The notes under the pieces: generated by a model | The model's database searches: none | Seen by the model: the letters and a program-made list of their open reading frames with translations, nothing else | What the model was told of the DNA's origin: nothing | From: an uncultured Eubacteriales bacterium | GTDB taxonomy: Bacteria; Bacillota; Clostridia; Peptostreptococcales; Anaerovoracaceae | Length of the DNA: 64,000 nucleotides | NCBI GenBank assembly: GCA_910583765.1 | Contig: CAJTYS010000016.1 | Location: 14,087 to 78,086, forward strand | Reading direction: 5' to 3' | Made by a program: the position numbers and the translations under genes | Shown here: one piece after another, positions 26,269 to 33,934 of the stretch | Numbering within the stretch: the stretch's first letter is position 1 | Layout: each line of letters opens with the position of its first letter

Positions 26269-27561
26269 ATGACAAACAATACTTATCAACTATTATCAAC
26301 AGAATTAGGGATCGCGCCAGAAGTCCTGGATTTGATCGCAGAGGCTGAGGCAGAGATTAAGGATCAGTTTGAGCATTTAGATGACATCATGTCCTTTAAC
26401 CAGTACAAAGTGCTGACTGCGTTCCAAAAAAACCGCATTAGCGACACGCATTTCGCATGGAACACAGGATATGGTTATGATGACGCGGGACGGGAAGCGC
26501 TGGAACGCGTTTATGCTGATATTTTTAAGACAGAGGCGGCGCTCGTGCGTCCGATCATTGTTAACGGGACTCATGCGTTGACTTTGACCCTAACAGGGAT
26601 TCTTCGTCCTGGGGACGAGCTGATCTACTGTACTGGCGCTCCTTATGACACTCTTGAGGAAGTCATTGGCATCAGGGGAGAGGGAAAGGGTTCTCTAAAA
26701 GAATTCGGCGTCACTTACCAGCAGGTAGAACTGACACCTGACGGCAGCATTGATCTGAATGCCCTGAAAAAGGTCATTTCTCCAAAGACTCGCATGGTAA
26801 CGGTCCAGAGGGCCACTGGCTACGGCTGGCGCAAGGCCATTACGATCCAGCAGATTCAGGAGTGGGCTTCTTTTGTTCATGAGATCAATCCAAAGATCAT
26901 CTGCATGGTGGATAATTGCTATGGTGAATTTCTTGATATCAAGGAACCTACGGAAGTGGGAGCAGATGTGCTGGCAGGCTCGTTGATCAAAAATCCAGGC
27001 GGCGGCCTGGCTCTGACTGGCGGTTATATCGCAGGCAGGCAGGACCTGATTGACAACATTTCTTATCGCATGACTTCTCCTGGAATCGGAGGAGAATGCG
27101 GACTCATGTTCGGACAGACCAGGACTATGTTCCAGGGCTTGTTCTTAGCTCCCAAAACTGTCAACGGCGCTGTCAAGGGCGCGGCTCTGTGCGCGAAAGC
27201 CTTTGAAAAACTAGGCTATGATGTCTGCCCGCAGGCAGAAGAGCAGCGCAGTGACATTATAGAGGCGGTCAAGCTGGGAAGCCCTGAGGCTGTGGTGGCC
27301 TTTTGCGAGGGTATCCAAGCCGCGGCGCCTATTGATTCTTATGTGAAACCTATCCCTTGGGACATGCCTGGGTACGAAGATCAGGTGGTCATGGCCGCTG
27401 GCGCTTTTGTCCAAGGTTCTTCCATTGAACTGAGTGCGGACGCACCGATCCGTGAACCGTATATCGTTTACTTCCAAGGCGGCCTTACTTATGAGCATTC
27501 TAAATTTGGAGTCACGAAAGCGCTGCAGGCTTTATATGAGCAGGAACTGATTTCATTGTGA
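26269..27561 (+). CDS. methionine gamma-lyase-like PLP enzyme ('aluminium resistance' family)
   Basis: 430 residues from the ATG downstream of AAAAGGAAG; an earlier in-frame ATG at 26245 has no ribosome binding site. It belongs to the PLP fold-type I family related to cystathionine gamma-synthase (B. subtilis YnbB group). The internal lysine lies in AGSLIKNPGGGLALTGG, and a conserved glycine-rich YRMTSPGIGGECG block follows. The true substrate is unknown and the name comes from an early aluminium-tolerance clone. In many Firmicutes it lies just downstream of miaA-hfq and next to lexA or glnR; here two genes are placed between it and miaA. Confidence 0.87.
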   Translation: MTNNTYQLLSTELGIAPEVLDLIAEAEAEIKDQFEHLDDIMSFNQYKVLTAFQKNRISDTHFAWNTGYGYDDAGREALERVYADIFKTEAALVRPIIVNGTHALTLTLTGILRPGDELIYCTGAPYDTLEEVIGIRGEGKGSLKEFGVTYQQVELTPDGSIDLNALKKVISPKTRMVTVQRATGYGWRKAITIQQIQEWASFVHEINPKIICMVDNCYGEFLDIKEPTEVGADVLAGSLIKNPGGGLALTGGYIAGRQDLIDNISYRMTSPGIGGECGLMFGQTRTMFQGLFLAPKTVNGAVKGAALCAKAFEKLGYDVCPQAEEQRSDIIEAVKLGSPEAVVAFCEGIQAAAPIDSYVKPIPWDMPGYEDQVVMAAGAFVQGSSIELSADAPIREPYIVYFQGGLTYEHSKFGVTKALQALYEQELISL

Positions 27562-27610
27562 TTTCGTGATTTCACAGCAGCAATGGGCAGCAGAAAGGAA
27601 GGCAGAAGCA

Positions 27611-28348
27611 ATGGCTATGGATAAACGGAAAAAAGACAGAGCGCATCAGAAGATCAAGGTTGTCAGCAGCATACTCAAATTTTCTCTGCTTATTTTCATC
27701 CTGGTCGGCCTGCCGCTGTATATTTATTTTTACCAGCCAGAGCTGATCGAGAACATGTCCAGCTTGGAAAATGTCAATGCCTTTTTTAACCAGTACAAGA
27801 CCCAAAGCGTCTTTGTGTATATTGGTGCGCAGATCATACAGATTGTCATATGTGTGATTCCTGGTCAGTGGCTCCAGTTTGCGGCTGGGTATATGTACGG
27901 CTTTTGGCTAGGCTTTCTCTTTTCGCTTATCGGAGCGGCCCTTGGATCGGTCATTACTTATTATTTGGCCAAGCTCCTTGGGCGCGATGCCATGCATATG
28001 ATCTTCGGTGAAGCGAAAATCAATGATTTTATCCGCAAACTCAACAGTAAGAAAGCCATTGTGGTGGTGTTTCTCATTTTCTTGATACCTGGCGTGCCAA
28101 AGGACCTTTGCAATTATGCTGCTGGGATCTCGGAAATGAAACTCAAGCCTTTTCTCATTGTGTCTTTGGTGGGAAGATGTCCCGGCATGATGGGCAGCCT
28201 TCTGATTGGCAGACAGGTAGAAGCCGGATATTATACAGGTGCCATTGTCATCGCTGTCATCGCAGTGATTTTATGCGTCATAGGCATCATTATGAGGAAG
28301 AAACTTACAATTTGGTTGGACAAGGCATATGACAAACTGTACAAATAG
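27611..28348 (+). CDS. VTT-domain membrane protein (TVP38/TMEM64 family)
   Basis: 245 residues from the ATG ten bases after AAAGGAAG; an in-frame GTG at 27566 is less likely. It has a basic N-terminus, a first membrane helix (about 20-40), then the VTT/SNARE-associated domain (about 70-190) with IPGQWLQFAAGYMYGFWLGF and a re-entrant FLIPGVPKDLCNYAAGISEM block, and a last helix near 215-235. Related DedA/VTT proteins are lipid scramblases or flippases, including undecaprenyl phosphate recyclers. The substrate here is not known. Confidence 0.85.
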   Translation: MAMDKRKKDRAHQKIKVVSSILKFSLLIFILVGLPLYIYFYQPELIENMSSLENVNAFFNQYKTQSVFVYIGAQIIQIVICVIPGQWLQFAAGYMYGFWLGFLFSLIGAALGSVITYYLAKLLGRDAMHMIFGEAKINDFIRKLNSKKAIVVVFLIFLIPGVPKDLCNYAAGISEMKLKPFLIVSLVGRCPGMMGSLLIGRQVEAGYYTGAIVIAVIAVILCVIGIIMRKKLTIWLDKAYDKLYK

Positions 28349-28384
28349 CTGTTGTAAATCCGTTATCAAGCATGGAGGAATTTT

Positions 28385-28645
28385 ATGAAACGAAACATGA
28401 ATTTTATCTTATATGTCATTGCGCTGATTGTGATCCTCATACCAATGGCTTTGCGGCAAAGCTTAGGACATCCTATGAATCATCTCATGGAAACGATCCT
28501 GCTGTCCGCAGGGTTGGTGTTGTTGCTGATTGGAAAGATCTTTGTCATCAGACAAAAGCGCAGAGAAACCGGTGAGTCTATTTTTCTGGATCTTGTGATC
28601 TGTGGATGCTTGATCTGCATGGTGGTATGGATGTTTATCCGGTAA
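28385..28645 (+). CDS. small membrane protein, function unknown
   Basis: 86 residues, three hydrophobic segments (about 6-22, 36-54, 66-84) separated by short basic loops. ATGGAGGAATTTT precedes the ATG, so it is probably expressed, 36 bases after the VTT gene and likely in the same transcript. I do not recognise the family. Confidence 0.65.
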   Translation: MKRNMNFILYVIALIVILIPMALRQSLGHPMNHLMETILLSAGLVLLLIGKIFVIRQKRRETGESIFLDLVICGCLICMVVWMFIR

Positions 28646-28669
28646 GCGAGAGAAGAAGAAGGGATACGC

Positions 28670-28703
28670 AACTATTCCTAAAATCATAATTTTCGGAATA
28701 GTT
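28670..28703. repeat. long hairpin, AACTATTCC inverted repeat
   Basis: Perfect 9-bp outer arms AACTATTCC/GGAATAGTT plus an inner AAAT/ATTT. It begins 25 bases after the small membrane protein gene. It lacks a clean T-run, so its use as a terminator is uncertain. Confidence 0.7.
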
Positions 28704-28759
28704 AGTGTTGATTGAATCGCTTTATGTCTTTGGAAACAATTTATTAACTTGAGTTCCTA

Positions 28760-28790
28760 AACAGACATGTATATTTAGATCATGTCTGTT
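28760..28790. repeat. perfect 10-bp inverted repeat AACAGACATG
   Basis: AACAGACATG, an 11-base AT-rich loop, then CATGTCTGTT. There is no T-run on either side. It could be a protein-binding site or RNA hairpin. Confidence 0.7.
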
Positions 28791-28908
28791 ATTGAATTGT
28801 TGTGATTATGTTTCCAAGTGATTTGCTCCCTTAGATTTTGTTCTCTGCCTGTATTGCGATTCTTTGGTCCGTTGATCCATCTAATCTTTAGAATAAAGTC
28901 AATATAAG

Positions 28909-28957
28909 AAAAGACCTGGTACTCGGAATCTTTCAAATTCCAAATACCGGGTCTTTT
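28909..28957. terminator. probable bidirectional terminator
   Basis: AAAAGACC-GGTA...TACC-GGTCTTTT with an inner GGAAT/ATTCC stem. The A-run on one arm and T-run on the other suit termination in both directions between convergent gene sets (the + strand VTT and small membrane genes, the - strand LysM gene). Confidence 0.65.
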
Positions 28958-29090
28958 CAAGTTGTATGATATAATGTTTAGGGATAATTTCCTGTTTCAA
29001 TGCGTGTCAACGCAATACGATTCGGATTCGTCTGCGGGTGATGATCGAAAACTCCGATGATCGTCATGGTTTATAGGTGCATATGTTCGA

Positions 29091-29405
29091 TCAATGTTTT
29101 TCTACAGGGATCTTCAAAACCTGACCCGCATAAAGTTCTGACGCAGATGTGTCGTTGATTTTACTGATCACATTGATCGATTTACGAATATCTGTGTTTG
29201 GCATATATTCGCTGGCTAGGCACCATAATGTGTCTCCTGATTTTACTTGGATCTGCACGTACTGCTGCTTAGCCATTCCTCTTACATTGCTAAGCCCTAA
29301 AACAGCACTGGCAGTGGTGATGATTAGGATACAGAGAATCGTTATAAACATAGTGAATCTCAAGGTTGATTTAATGATATATTTCTTCTTTCCAATGCGG
29401 ATCAT
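29091..29405 (-). CDS. LysM-domain membrane protein, YneA-like SOS cell-division inhibitor
   Basis: 104 residues: a short basic N-terminus, one membrane segment (about 16-38) and a C-terminal LysM domain (about 52-102; VKSGDTLWCLASEYMP and ASELYAGQVLKIPV). Size and layout match YneA of Bacillus, which is induced by DNA damage and delays division at the septum. GGGAGGAAG precedes the ATG. The upstream region has a textbook sigma-A promoter and a GAAC-N4-GTTC LexA operator, which strongly supports SOS control. lexA, its usual divergent neighbour, is not in this window. Confidence 0.85.
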   Translation of the reverse strand: MIRIGKKKYIIKSTLRFTMFITILCILIITTASAVLGLSNVRGMAKQQYVQIQVKSGDTLWCLASEYMPNTDIRKSINVISKINDTSASELYAGQVLKIPVEKH

Positions 29406-29425
29406 AACTTCCTCCCATCCTTTCT

Positions 29426-29437
29426 GAACGTCTGTTC
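29426..29437 (-). promoter_or_regulatory. LexA (SOS) box in the yneA-like gene leader
   Basis: GAACAGACGTTC on the - strand is an exact GAAC-N4-GTTC core, as in the Gram-positive LexA consensus CGAACATATGTTCG. It lies just downstream of the predicted transcription start, where a bound repressor would block RNA polymerase. Confidence 0.8.
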
Positions 29438-29451
29438 CGAACTATGGTTTT

Positions 29452-29480
29452 ATTATACTGAAACGCATATTCTTTGTCAA
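29452..29480 (-). promoter_or_regulatory. consensus sigma-A promoter of the yneA-like gene
   Basis: TTGACA, 17 bases, TATAAT: a perfect consensus match. Such a strong promoter fits a gene held off by a repressor. Confidence 0.88.
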
Positions 29481-29489
29481 GATGTTTTT

Positions 29490-29501
29490 AAACATTTGTT
29501 C
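29490..29501 (-). promoter_or_regulatory. possible second LexA box
   Basis: On the - strand GAACAAATGTTT matches GAAC-N4-GTTC except for the last base. It lies ten bases upstream of the -35, so a pair of boxes would bracket the promoter. Confidence 0.5.
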
Positions 29502-29564
29502 ATAATAATTTTATGTTTTCCGCACAGATGTTTTTCACGCCTACGGCAAGACGCAAAAACACAA

Positions 29565-29598
29565 AAAACTCGGGCAATGATCGAGTTGCCTGAGTTTT
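29565..29598. terminator. bidirectional terminator after the TarJ-like gene
   Basis: A 13-bp stem AAAACTCGGGCAA/TTGCCTGAGTTTT with one G-T pair and an eight-base loop. The A- and T-ended arms allow termination of leftward transcripts of the dehydrogenase gene before they enter the yneA-like promoter. Confidence 0.85.
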
Positions 29599-29649
29599 GC
29601 GTTTTCCAGTTTTCTATTTGCTAGTGCAGAGCTTCCCGTTGTTTCTATT

Positions 29650-29679
29650 AATAAGCCGCCTGTTAATAAGCCGCCTGTT
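29650..29679. repeat. 15-bp perfect tandem duplication
   Basis: AATAAGCCGCCTGTT occurs twice head to tail in the 3' untranslated region of the dehydrogenase gene. No function is visible; slippage or a small duplication is the simplest origin. Confidence 0.85.
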
Positions 29680-29718
29680 TGTGCAGGGAACCACTGCCAT
29701 TTGATTTTCGTGAAGTCT

Positions 29719-30822
29719 CTATTCCATGATACCCATGATTTTTCCGAATTCTTGTGTCTTGTCCCGCATGATGTGAAACCCTTGTTCCAAACTTTCCAAG
29801 GCAAAGCGATGGGATATCAGCTCTAGTGGGTCGATCCGTTTCTTTTCCAGCCGTTTTAGGACATAAACCCAGTCATCGTTTCCTCGACATGCGCTGGTCA
29901 GCTTTGACATGGGCCTTTCCACATGGTCATTAGGAAAAACATAGTCAAAGGAAGAATTCCAAGTGCCGGTCACTGTCAGCTGGTTTCGCAGGATCTTCCA
30001 ATAGGTTTGTTTTTCCAAATTCATTTCTGAACTTGGATTTCCCACAAGACAGATTCGGCCGCCAGGAGCAGTGTTCTCAATGCCGGCTGCCATGGTCTCA
30101 TTTTTACCTACGCACTCAAAGAAAACGTCTGCTCCAATACCCTGCGTTCGCTCTGCCAGCCAAGGGCCAGCTTTCTCATTTCTTGTATCCAGGTAATGAT
30201 CTGCGGGCACACCCATAGACAGGGCTGCTTGTTGTTGGATGTCTTTGTTTCCCATGGCCAATATGTTTTCGATCCCTGCTTCCTTGAGGAACAGGAGCAG
30301 GAGACGGCCTATGGTTCCCAGTCCGCAGACAACCACGGTATCAGATGGTTTCGGTATGATGCGTCTCATGGCGTGGACCGCTACTGCCATAGGCTCCAGC
30401 ATGGCTGCTTCCGCAAATCCTATGGAAGCCGGCAATTTCACTAGATTGGCCGCAGGAACTGCCACATATTCTGCAAATCCTCCGTTCCTGCGGGAACCCA
30501 GGTAGCTGTACTGTCTGCACATTTCGTATTGTCCGTTTTGACAAGGATCGCACATACCACAGGGAATCAAAGGAAACACGCCAACCTGCTGCCCGATCCA
30601 TGTGGGCGCGACTTGCGCGCCTGTCTTTACTACTATGCCTGACATTTCATGTCCTGGAACCAGGGGATGCGCATGTGCCCCAGTCCTGTAGATCCTAGGG
30701 ATATCCGAACCGCAGATTCCTACGGCTTTTACTGCTACCAAGGCTTCATCGTTTTTCAGCTTTGGCTCTTCTATCTCTTCCAGTCTGATATCTCCAATAC
30801 CATGAAGGACCCATGCTTTCAT
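29719..30822 (-). CDS. zinc-dependent medium-chain dehydrogenase, TarJ/GatD-like (probable polyol-5-phosphate dehydrogenase)
   Basis: 367 residues. The catalytic zinc site is C37, H58-E59 (GICGSD, PGHEMSG), the structural zinc site C88-C91-C94-C102, and the Rossmann motif CGLGTIG lies near 166. It resembles galactitol/sorbitol/ribitol phosphate dehydrogenases. The cytidylyltransferase gene directly upstream in the same transcript is the pairing seen in tarI-tarJ, where TarJ reduces ribulose-5-phosphate to ribitol-5-phosphate for CDP-ribitol. The exact polyol cannot be read from sequence. AAGGAGC precedes the ATG. Confidence 0.8.
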   Translation of the reverse strand: MKAWVLHGIGDIRLEEIEEPKLKNDEALVAVKAVGICGSDIPRIYRTGAHAHPLVPGHEMSGIVVKTGAQVAPTWIGQQVGVFPLIPCGMCDPCQNGQYEMCRQYSYLGSRRNGGFAEYVAVPAANLVKLPASIGFAEAAMLEPMAVAVHAMRRIIPKPSDTVVVCGLGTIGRLLLLFLKEAGIENILAMGNKDIQQQAALSMGVPADHYLDTRNEKAGPWLAERTQGIGADVFFECVGKNETMAAGIENTAPGGRICLVGNPSSEMNLEKQTYWKILRNQLTVTGTWNSSFDYVFPNDHVERPMSKLTSACRGNDDWVYVLKRLEKKRIDPLELISHRFALESLEQGFHIMRDKTQEFGKIMGIME

Positions 30823-30862
30823 TTCTTTTTGCTCCTTTTTGATTGATGATCACTGCAATGTC

Positions 30863-31594
30863 TTAGCTGCTCTGACCCAGCTGAAGGCCTTTTTTCTCTA
30901 ATATGGTTTTGAACCGTTCCAGATCCTTTTGCGTGGTGATTTTAAAATTGTCTTCGTCCCCTGGAATCATGGCCACATCCATGCCCGCCATGATCGCCGG
31001 CTCTGTGGAGCCGTTAATTTCCAAGAGCTGTTCGGGACGCAGCCTTTTGTTGGCTTCATAATACGCCTGTAAATGAAAGGCTTCTGGGGCTTGCCCCGCG
31101 AAAATGCGGCTGCGGTCCAGCAGTGAGGAGATGCTGTGTCCATCCTCACTATCATACATGGTGTCTTTTGCTGGCAGCATGGGCACTGCGCCCTCATGGG
31201 CCACAAGCGCATCCAGACAATGAGAAACTAGTTCTTTTGTCACAAAAGGGCGAGCTGCGTCATGGATGATGACTGCCGCATTCTTCCCAGCATAGGCTCG
31301 GGCATCTTCCAAACCGCGGAAAATCGAGGTCTGCCGATTGATGCCAGGAGCGGAAAATCCTTTGAATTTCTGTTGAAACATATGTTTTGCAGGTTCTGCG
31401 TCCATCTTTTTTTCAATGAAGGATCTCCATGCTTCATCTGCGATGATCTGGATCCCATGGATTTTTTTATGCTCCGCAAAGAGAGTCAGACAATGAGAAA
31501 TGATGGGCCTGCCGTCCACTTGTATGTATTGCTTGGGGATCTCCGCACCTAACCTGCTTCCAGTCCCTCCTGCTAAAATGATGGCAATGTTCAA
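30863..31594 (-). CDS. IspD/TarI-type cytidylyltransferase (probable ribitol-5-phosphate cytidylyltransferase)
   Basis: 243 residues from a TTG start seven bases after GGGGAG. The nucleotide-binding motif LAGGTGSRLG..PKQY is closer to TarI (AGGTG) than to typical IspD (AAGxGxR). HDAARPFV, GQAPEAF and NFKITTQKDL complete the family set. Coupled to a TarJ-like dehydrogenase 40 bases downstream, it probably makes CDP-ribitol or a related CDP-polyol for wall polymers. As dxs and ispA are encoded in the window, an IspD role in the MEP pathway remains the main alternative. No teichoic acid polymerase is nearby. Confidence 0.78.
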   Translation of the reverse strand: MNIAIILAGGTGSRLGAEIPKQYIQVDGRPIISHCLTLFAEHKKIHGIQIIADEAWRSFIEKKMDAEPAKHMFQQKFKGFSAPGINRQTSIFRGLEDARAYAGKNAAVIIHDAARPFVTKELVSHCLDALVAHEGAVPMLPAKDTMYDSEDGHSISSLLDRSRIFAGQAPEAFHLQAYYEANKRLRPEQLLEINGSTEPAIMAGMDVAMIPGDEDNFKITTQKDLERFKTILEKKGLQLGQSS

Positions 31595-31658
31595 ATGGTG
31601 TCTCCCCTTTCTATGGTCAATGAAGAAAAGCTAAGATATATTTTTTTATCCGCTTCTG

Positions 31659-31772
31659 TCACAAAATCCTAACGGAAAGTAAAATCCCAAATCCGGCACC
31701 TTCTTTCTGTAATGATTTCATTGCTTTTTCTGCGTCTGACATGGTATCTGTCACTTTTGTATAGTGTAACAT
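31659..31772 (-). pseudogene. 37-codon open frame resembling the start of a DUF302 protein
   Basis: A short frame with AGAAAGGTGAAAGAT before the ATG encodes MLHYTKVTDTMSDAEKAMKS and, near its end, GAGFGILLSV. The spacing of an aromatic start, an amphipathic helix and FGILLSV recalls the first 35 residues of DUF302 proteins, which are normally about 130 residues. The frame then stops and nothing of the rest of the domain follows. It may be a gene remnant or a genuine small protein. Confidence 0.4.
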
Positions 31773-31878
31773 ATCTTTCACCTTTCTGCCACAATGTATT
31801 TTGCGTGTTAAAGCCAGGATGATTCGATTCACAAGCAGGAACTGCCATGGGTTCTCTAAACCCGCTGATTTATGACAA

Positions 31879-31920
31879 AACTCCTTTCATCCACGGGGCC
31901 GCCCATAGATGAAAGGAGTT
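31879..31920 (-). terminator. terminator after spo0A
   Basis: A perfect 12-bp stem AACTCCTTTCAT/ATGAAAGGAGTT with a GC-rich inner stem (GGGCGGCCCC region), followed on the - strand by TTTTG. It ends about 20 bases after the spo0A stop. Confidence 0.85.
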
Positions 31921-31938
31921 CGTTGGTTTTGTGTTGGA

Positions 31939-32736
31939 TCATCCGGCTTTTCGCTCTAGCCGCAGCTTATCGGCGATAATGGCAATGAACTCCGAGTTTG
32001 TCGGCTTGCCCTTGTCGTTTTGCACCGTGTAGCCGAAAAGATTATTGATGGTTTCGATTTTTCCGCGATTCCAGGCCACTTCAATCGCATGGCGGATGGC
32101 TCGCTCTACCCTGCTAGGTGTCGTGTTGTTGATCTGGGCGATGGCTGGGTATAATTCCTTGGTCACTGCGCCCAAAAGATCCATGTCCTCCACCACCATG
32201 GTAATCGCGTCACGTAAATATTGATACCCTTTGATATGTGCAGGGACCCCAATTTCGTGGATGATATTGGTGATATCGATTTCCAGATCTTCTGGAGCGT
32301 CTTTTTCCTGATTGTTGAGGATGGCCCTGGCAAAGTTCAGCTTCCCTTCTTCCGGCAGATCGTTTCCTGCCAGCTGATTGATACGCTTCAGCAGGATATC
32401 CAGATTGAAAGGCTTAACGATGTAATATTCCGCGCCTAAATTGATGGCCTTTTGTGTGATGGTCTCCTGGCCAACAGCGGAAAGCACAATGGTCCTCGGA
32501 TAAACCGGGAGCTCTAAAGTATTGATGGTTTCCAGCACGCCCAGCCCATCAAGATGGGGCATGATCATGTCCAGGACCAGCACCTCCGGCATATGTTCCT
32601 TGATCTGTTCCATGGCTTTGATTCCATCGTTGGCAATAAAAACGATTTCTACATTTTCTTTATCCTGAAAAAAATCTGACAGTATATCGCAAAAATCTTT
32701 ATTATCGTCGGCGATTCCGACCTTAATCTTCTTCAT
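31939..32736 (-). CDS. spo0A: sporulation transcription factor Spo0A
   Basis: 265 residues. The receiver domain has D10-D11, phospho-acceptor D56 in VLDMIMP and K107 in IVKPFN. The DNA-binding effector domain (about 150-262) carries the Spo0A signature [36 protein letters not shown] and KPTNSEFIA. Phosphorylated Spo0A starts sporulation by binding TGTCGAA boxes. AAAGGAGGACAAA precedes the ATG. It follows spoIVB in the usual order, but recN and argR, which often precede spoIVB, are missing, and the pair lies far from tlyA on the other strand. Confidence 0.97.
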   Translation of the reverse strand: MKKIKVGIADDNKDFCDILSDFFQDKENVEIVFIANDGIKAMEQIKEHMPEVLVLDMIMPHLDGLGVLETINTLELPVYPRTIVLSAVGQETITQKAINLGAEYYIVKPFNLDILLKRINQLAGNDLPEEGKLNFARAILNNQEKDAPEDLEIDITNIIHEIGVPAHIKGYQYLRDAITMVVEDMDLLGAVTKELYPAIAQINNTTPSRVERAIRHAIEVAWNRGKIETINNLFGYTVQNDKGKPTNSEFIAIIADKLRLERKAG

Positions 32737-32764
32737 TTTGTCCTCCTTTGGCTCATCTGTTGTG

Positions 32765-32793
32765 TTGTTCTATATATAATTTTAGAATATCCT
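32765..32793 (-). promoter_or_regulatory. probable sigma-H promoter of spo0A, overlapping a sigma-A-like site
   Basis: On the - strand ACAGGATAT matches the sigma-H -35 (RNAGGAWWW), and 13 bases later ATAGAACAA is close to the -10 (RNNGAATWW). An overlapping TTTACA-16-TATATA could serve sigma-A. spo0A in Bacillus has separate vegetative and sigma-H promoters. Confidence 0.5.
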
Positions 32794-32835
32794 GTAAAAA
32801 TAGCAATGAAAAAAGAAAGTCAATTTACTCAATTT

Positions 32836-32842
32836 TTCGACA
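32836..32842 (-). promoter_or_regulatory. Spo0A box upstream of spo0A
   Basis: An exact TGTCGAA on the - strand, about 43 bases upstream of the sigma-H-like -35, where autoregulation by phosphorylated Spo0A is expected. Confidence 0.6.
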
Positions 32843-32863
32843 CGTTTCGTATTTACCCTTTCC

Positions 32864-33922
32864 TTATGACTCTGCTTCCTGCAGCATCCATTCGATAAAA
32901 ATACCGTAGCCCTTTTTTGGGTTATTGACAAACACATGGGTGACAGCGCCGATGATGCGGTCATTTTGGATGATCGGGCTTCCACTCATCCCCTGCACGA
33001 TGCCGCCGCTTTTTTCCAATAGCTCTTCGTCTGTTACCCTTATAACCATGCCTTTGTCAGCTGGTTCTTTTTGATGATCAATTTTTTCAATTTCCACCTC
33101 AAAGCGCTGCAGCTTGTTGTCATCTAATGTAGTGAGGATATAGGCTTTCCCTTTTTCCACCTGCTCCTGTGTTCCGACTGCCAGAGGTTTCTGGTACAGC
33201 GGGTTTTCAATGGGGTGATAAGCATTTCCAAAGAGTCCATAGATGCTGTTCTTATCTAATCCTCCCAGAGGAGAGTCTGTTTCGTAAAACACGCCTCTGA
33301 TTTCTCCTGGCGTTCCTGCGGAGCCCTCCTGAATGGACTGCACTTGCGCCTGGAGCAGCTGCCCCTTATCCACAGATAAAACAGCGCCTGTTTCCGGGTC
33401 CACGATGGCATGGCCTAACGCGCCGAAAGATTGACTGATGGGATCGTAATAAGTCAAGGTGCCGATCCCTGCTGTTTTGTCTTTAACCCACACCCCCAGT
33501 TTGTAGAGATGATCTTCTTTTGCGACCACAGGCGTCATAGTGATGGACAGCTTCTGATTCTTTCGCTTTACGGTCAGCTTCACATCCTCCTGGATCTCAT
33601 TGACCAAAGCCTGCACCTCGTCTGCTTTATATACTTTTGTGCCGTTGATTTCCAATACCATGTCACCGATCTGCAGGCCTGCTTCGATCCCAGGATTCAC
33701 TTTTTCATTTTCAATGGTCTCGATCTCCTCTAATCCTACGATCAGAACGCCTCGGACATCCATCCGCACACCCACAGAATGTCCTCCTGGCACCAGCATG
33801 GTTTCAGAAACCACATCCACGCTGGCAGTGTTCTCCTGCCCCATGCTGAACTGGCCGATGATAATAATGGTCAGGAGGAGGCTGACGAAAATCAAGCCTC
33901 CCTTTTTCATCGCGCTTTTCAT
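32864..33922 (-). CDS. spoIVB: SpoIVB serine peptidase (S55)
   Basis: 352 residues. An N-terminal membrane/secretion segment (about 8-27), a PDZ domain (about 55-130; GLQIGDMVLEINGTKVYKADEV) and the S55 peptidase domain with H171 in ALGHAIVD and S313 in QGMSGSPI. In Bacillus it is secreted from the forespore and cleaves SpoIVFA to trigger pro-sigma-K processing. AAAGGGAGG precedes the ATG by five bases. The gene is 12 bases after the BofC-like gene, with spo0A downstream. Confidence 0.95.
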   Translation of the reverse strand: MKSAMKKGGLIFVSLLLTIIIIGQFSMGQENTASVDVVSETMLVPGGHSVGVRMDVRGVLIVGLEEIETIENEKVNPGIEAGLQIGDMVLEINGTKVYKADEVQALVNEIQEDVKLTVKRKNQKLSITMTPVVAKEDHLYKLGVWVKDKTAGIGTLTYYDPISQSFGALGHAIVDPETGAVLSVDKGQLLQAQVQSIQEGSAGTPGEIRGVFYETDSPLGGLDKNSIYGLFGNAYHPIENPLYQKPLAVGTQEQVEKGKAYILTTLDDNKLQRFEVEIEKIDHQKEPADKGMVIRVTDEELLEKSGGIVQGMSGSPIIQNDRIIGAVTHVFVNNPKKGYGIFIEWMLQEAES

Positions 33923-33934
33923 TGCTGCCTCCCT

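Larger units (their letters stand above)
28646..29090. other. non-coding stretch with inverted repeats between the two strand arms
   Basis: About 445 bases with no convincing gene. It is AT-rich and holds three strong inverted repeats, listed separately, at the point where + strand genes give way to - strand genes. A 61-codon open frame on the - strand (28775-28960) crosses two of them and has no ribosome binding site. Confidence 0.6.

Noticed and set aside
28775..28960. A 61-codon - strand frame that might be a transposase remnant.
   Set aside because: It spans two inverted repeats, has no ribosome binding site, and no transposase motif could be identified.
28978..29067. A 29-codon open frame on the - strand just after the yneA-like gene.
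   Set aside because: No ribosome binding site and no recognisable motif.
29080..29095. CGAACATATG on the - strand at the end of the yneA-like gene, like a LexA half-site.
   Set aside because: Only the left half matches and it lies at the gene's 3' end, far from a promoter.
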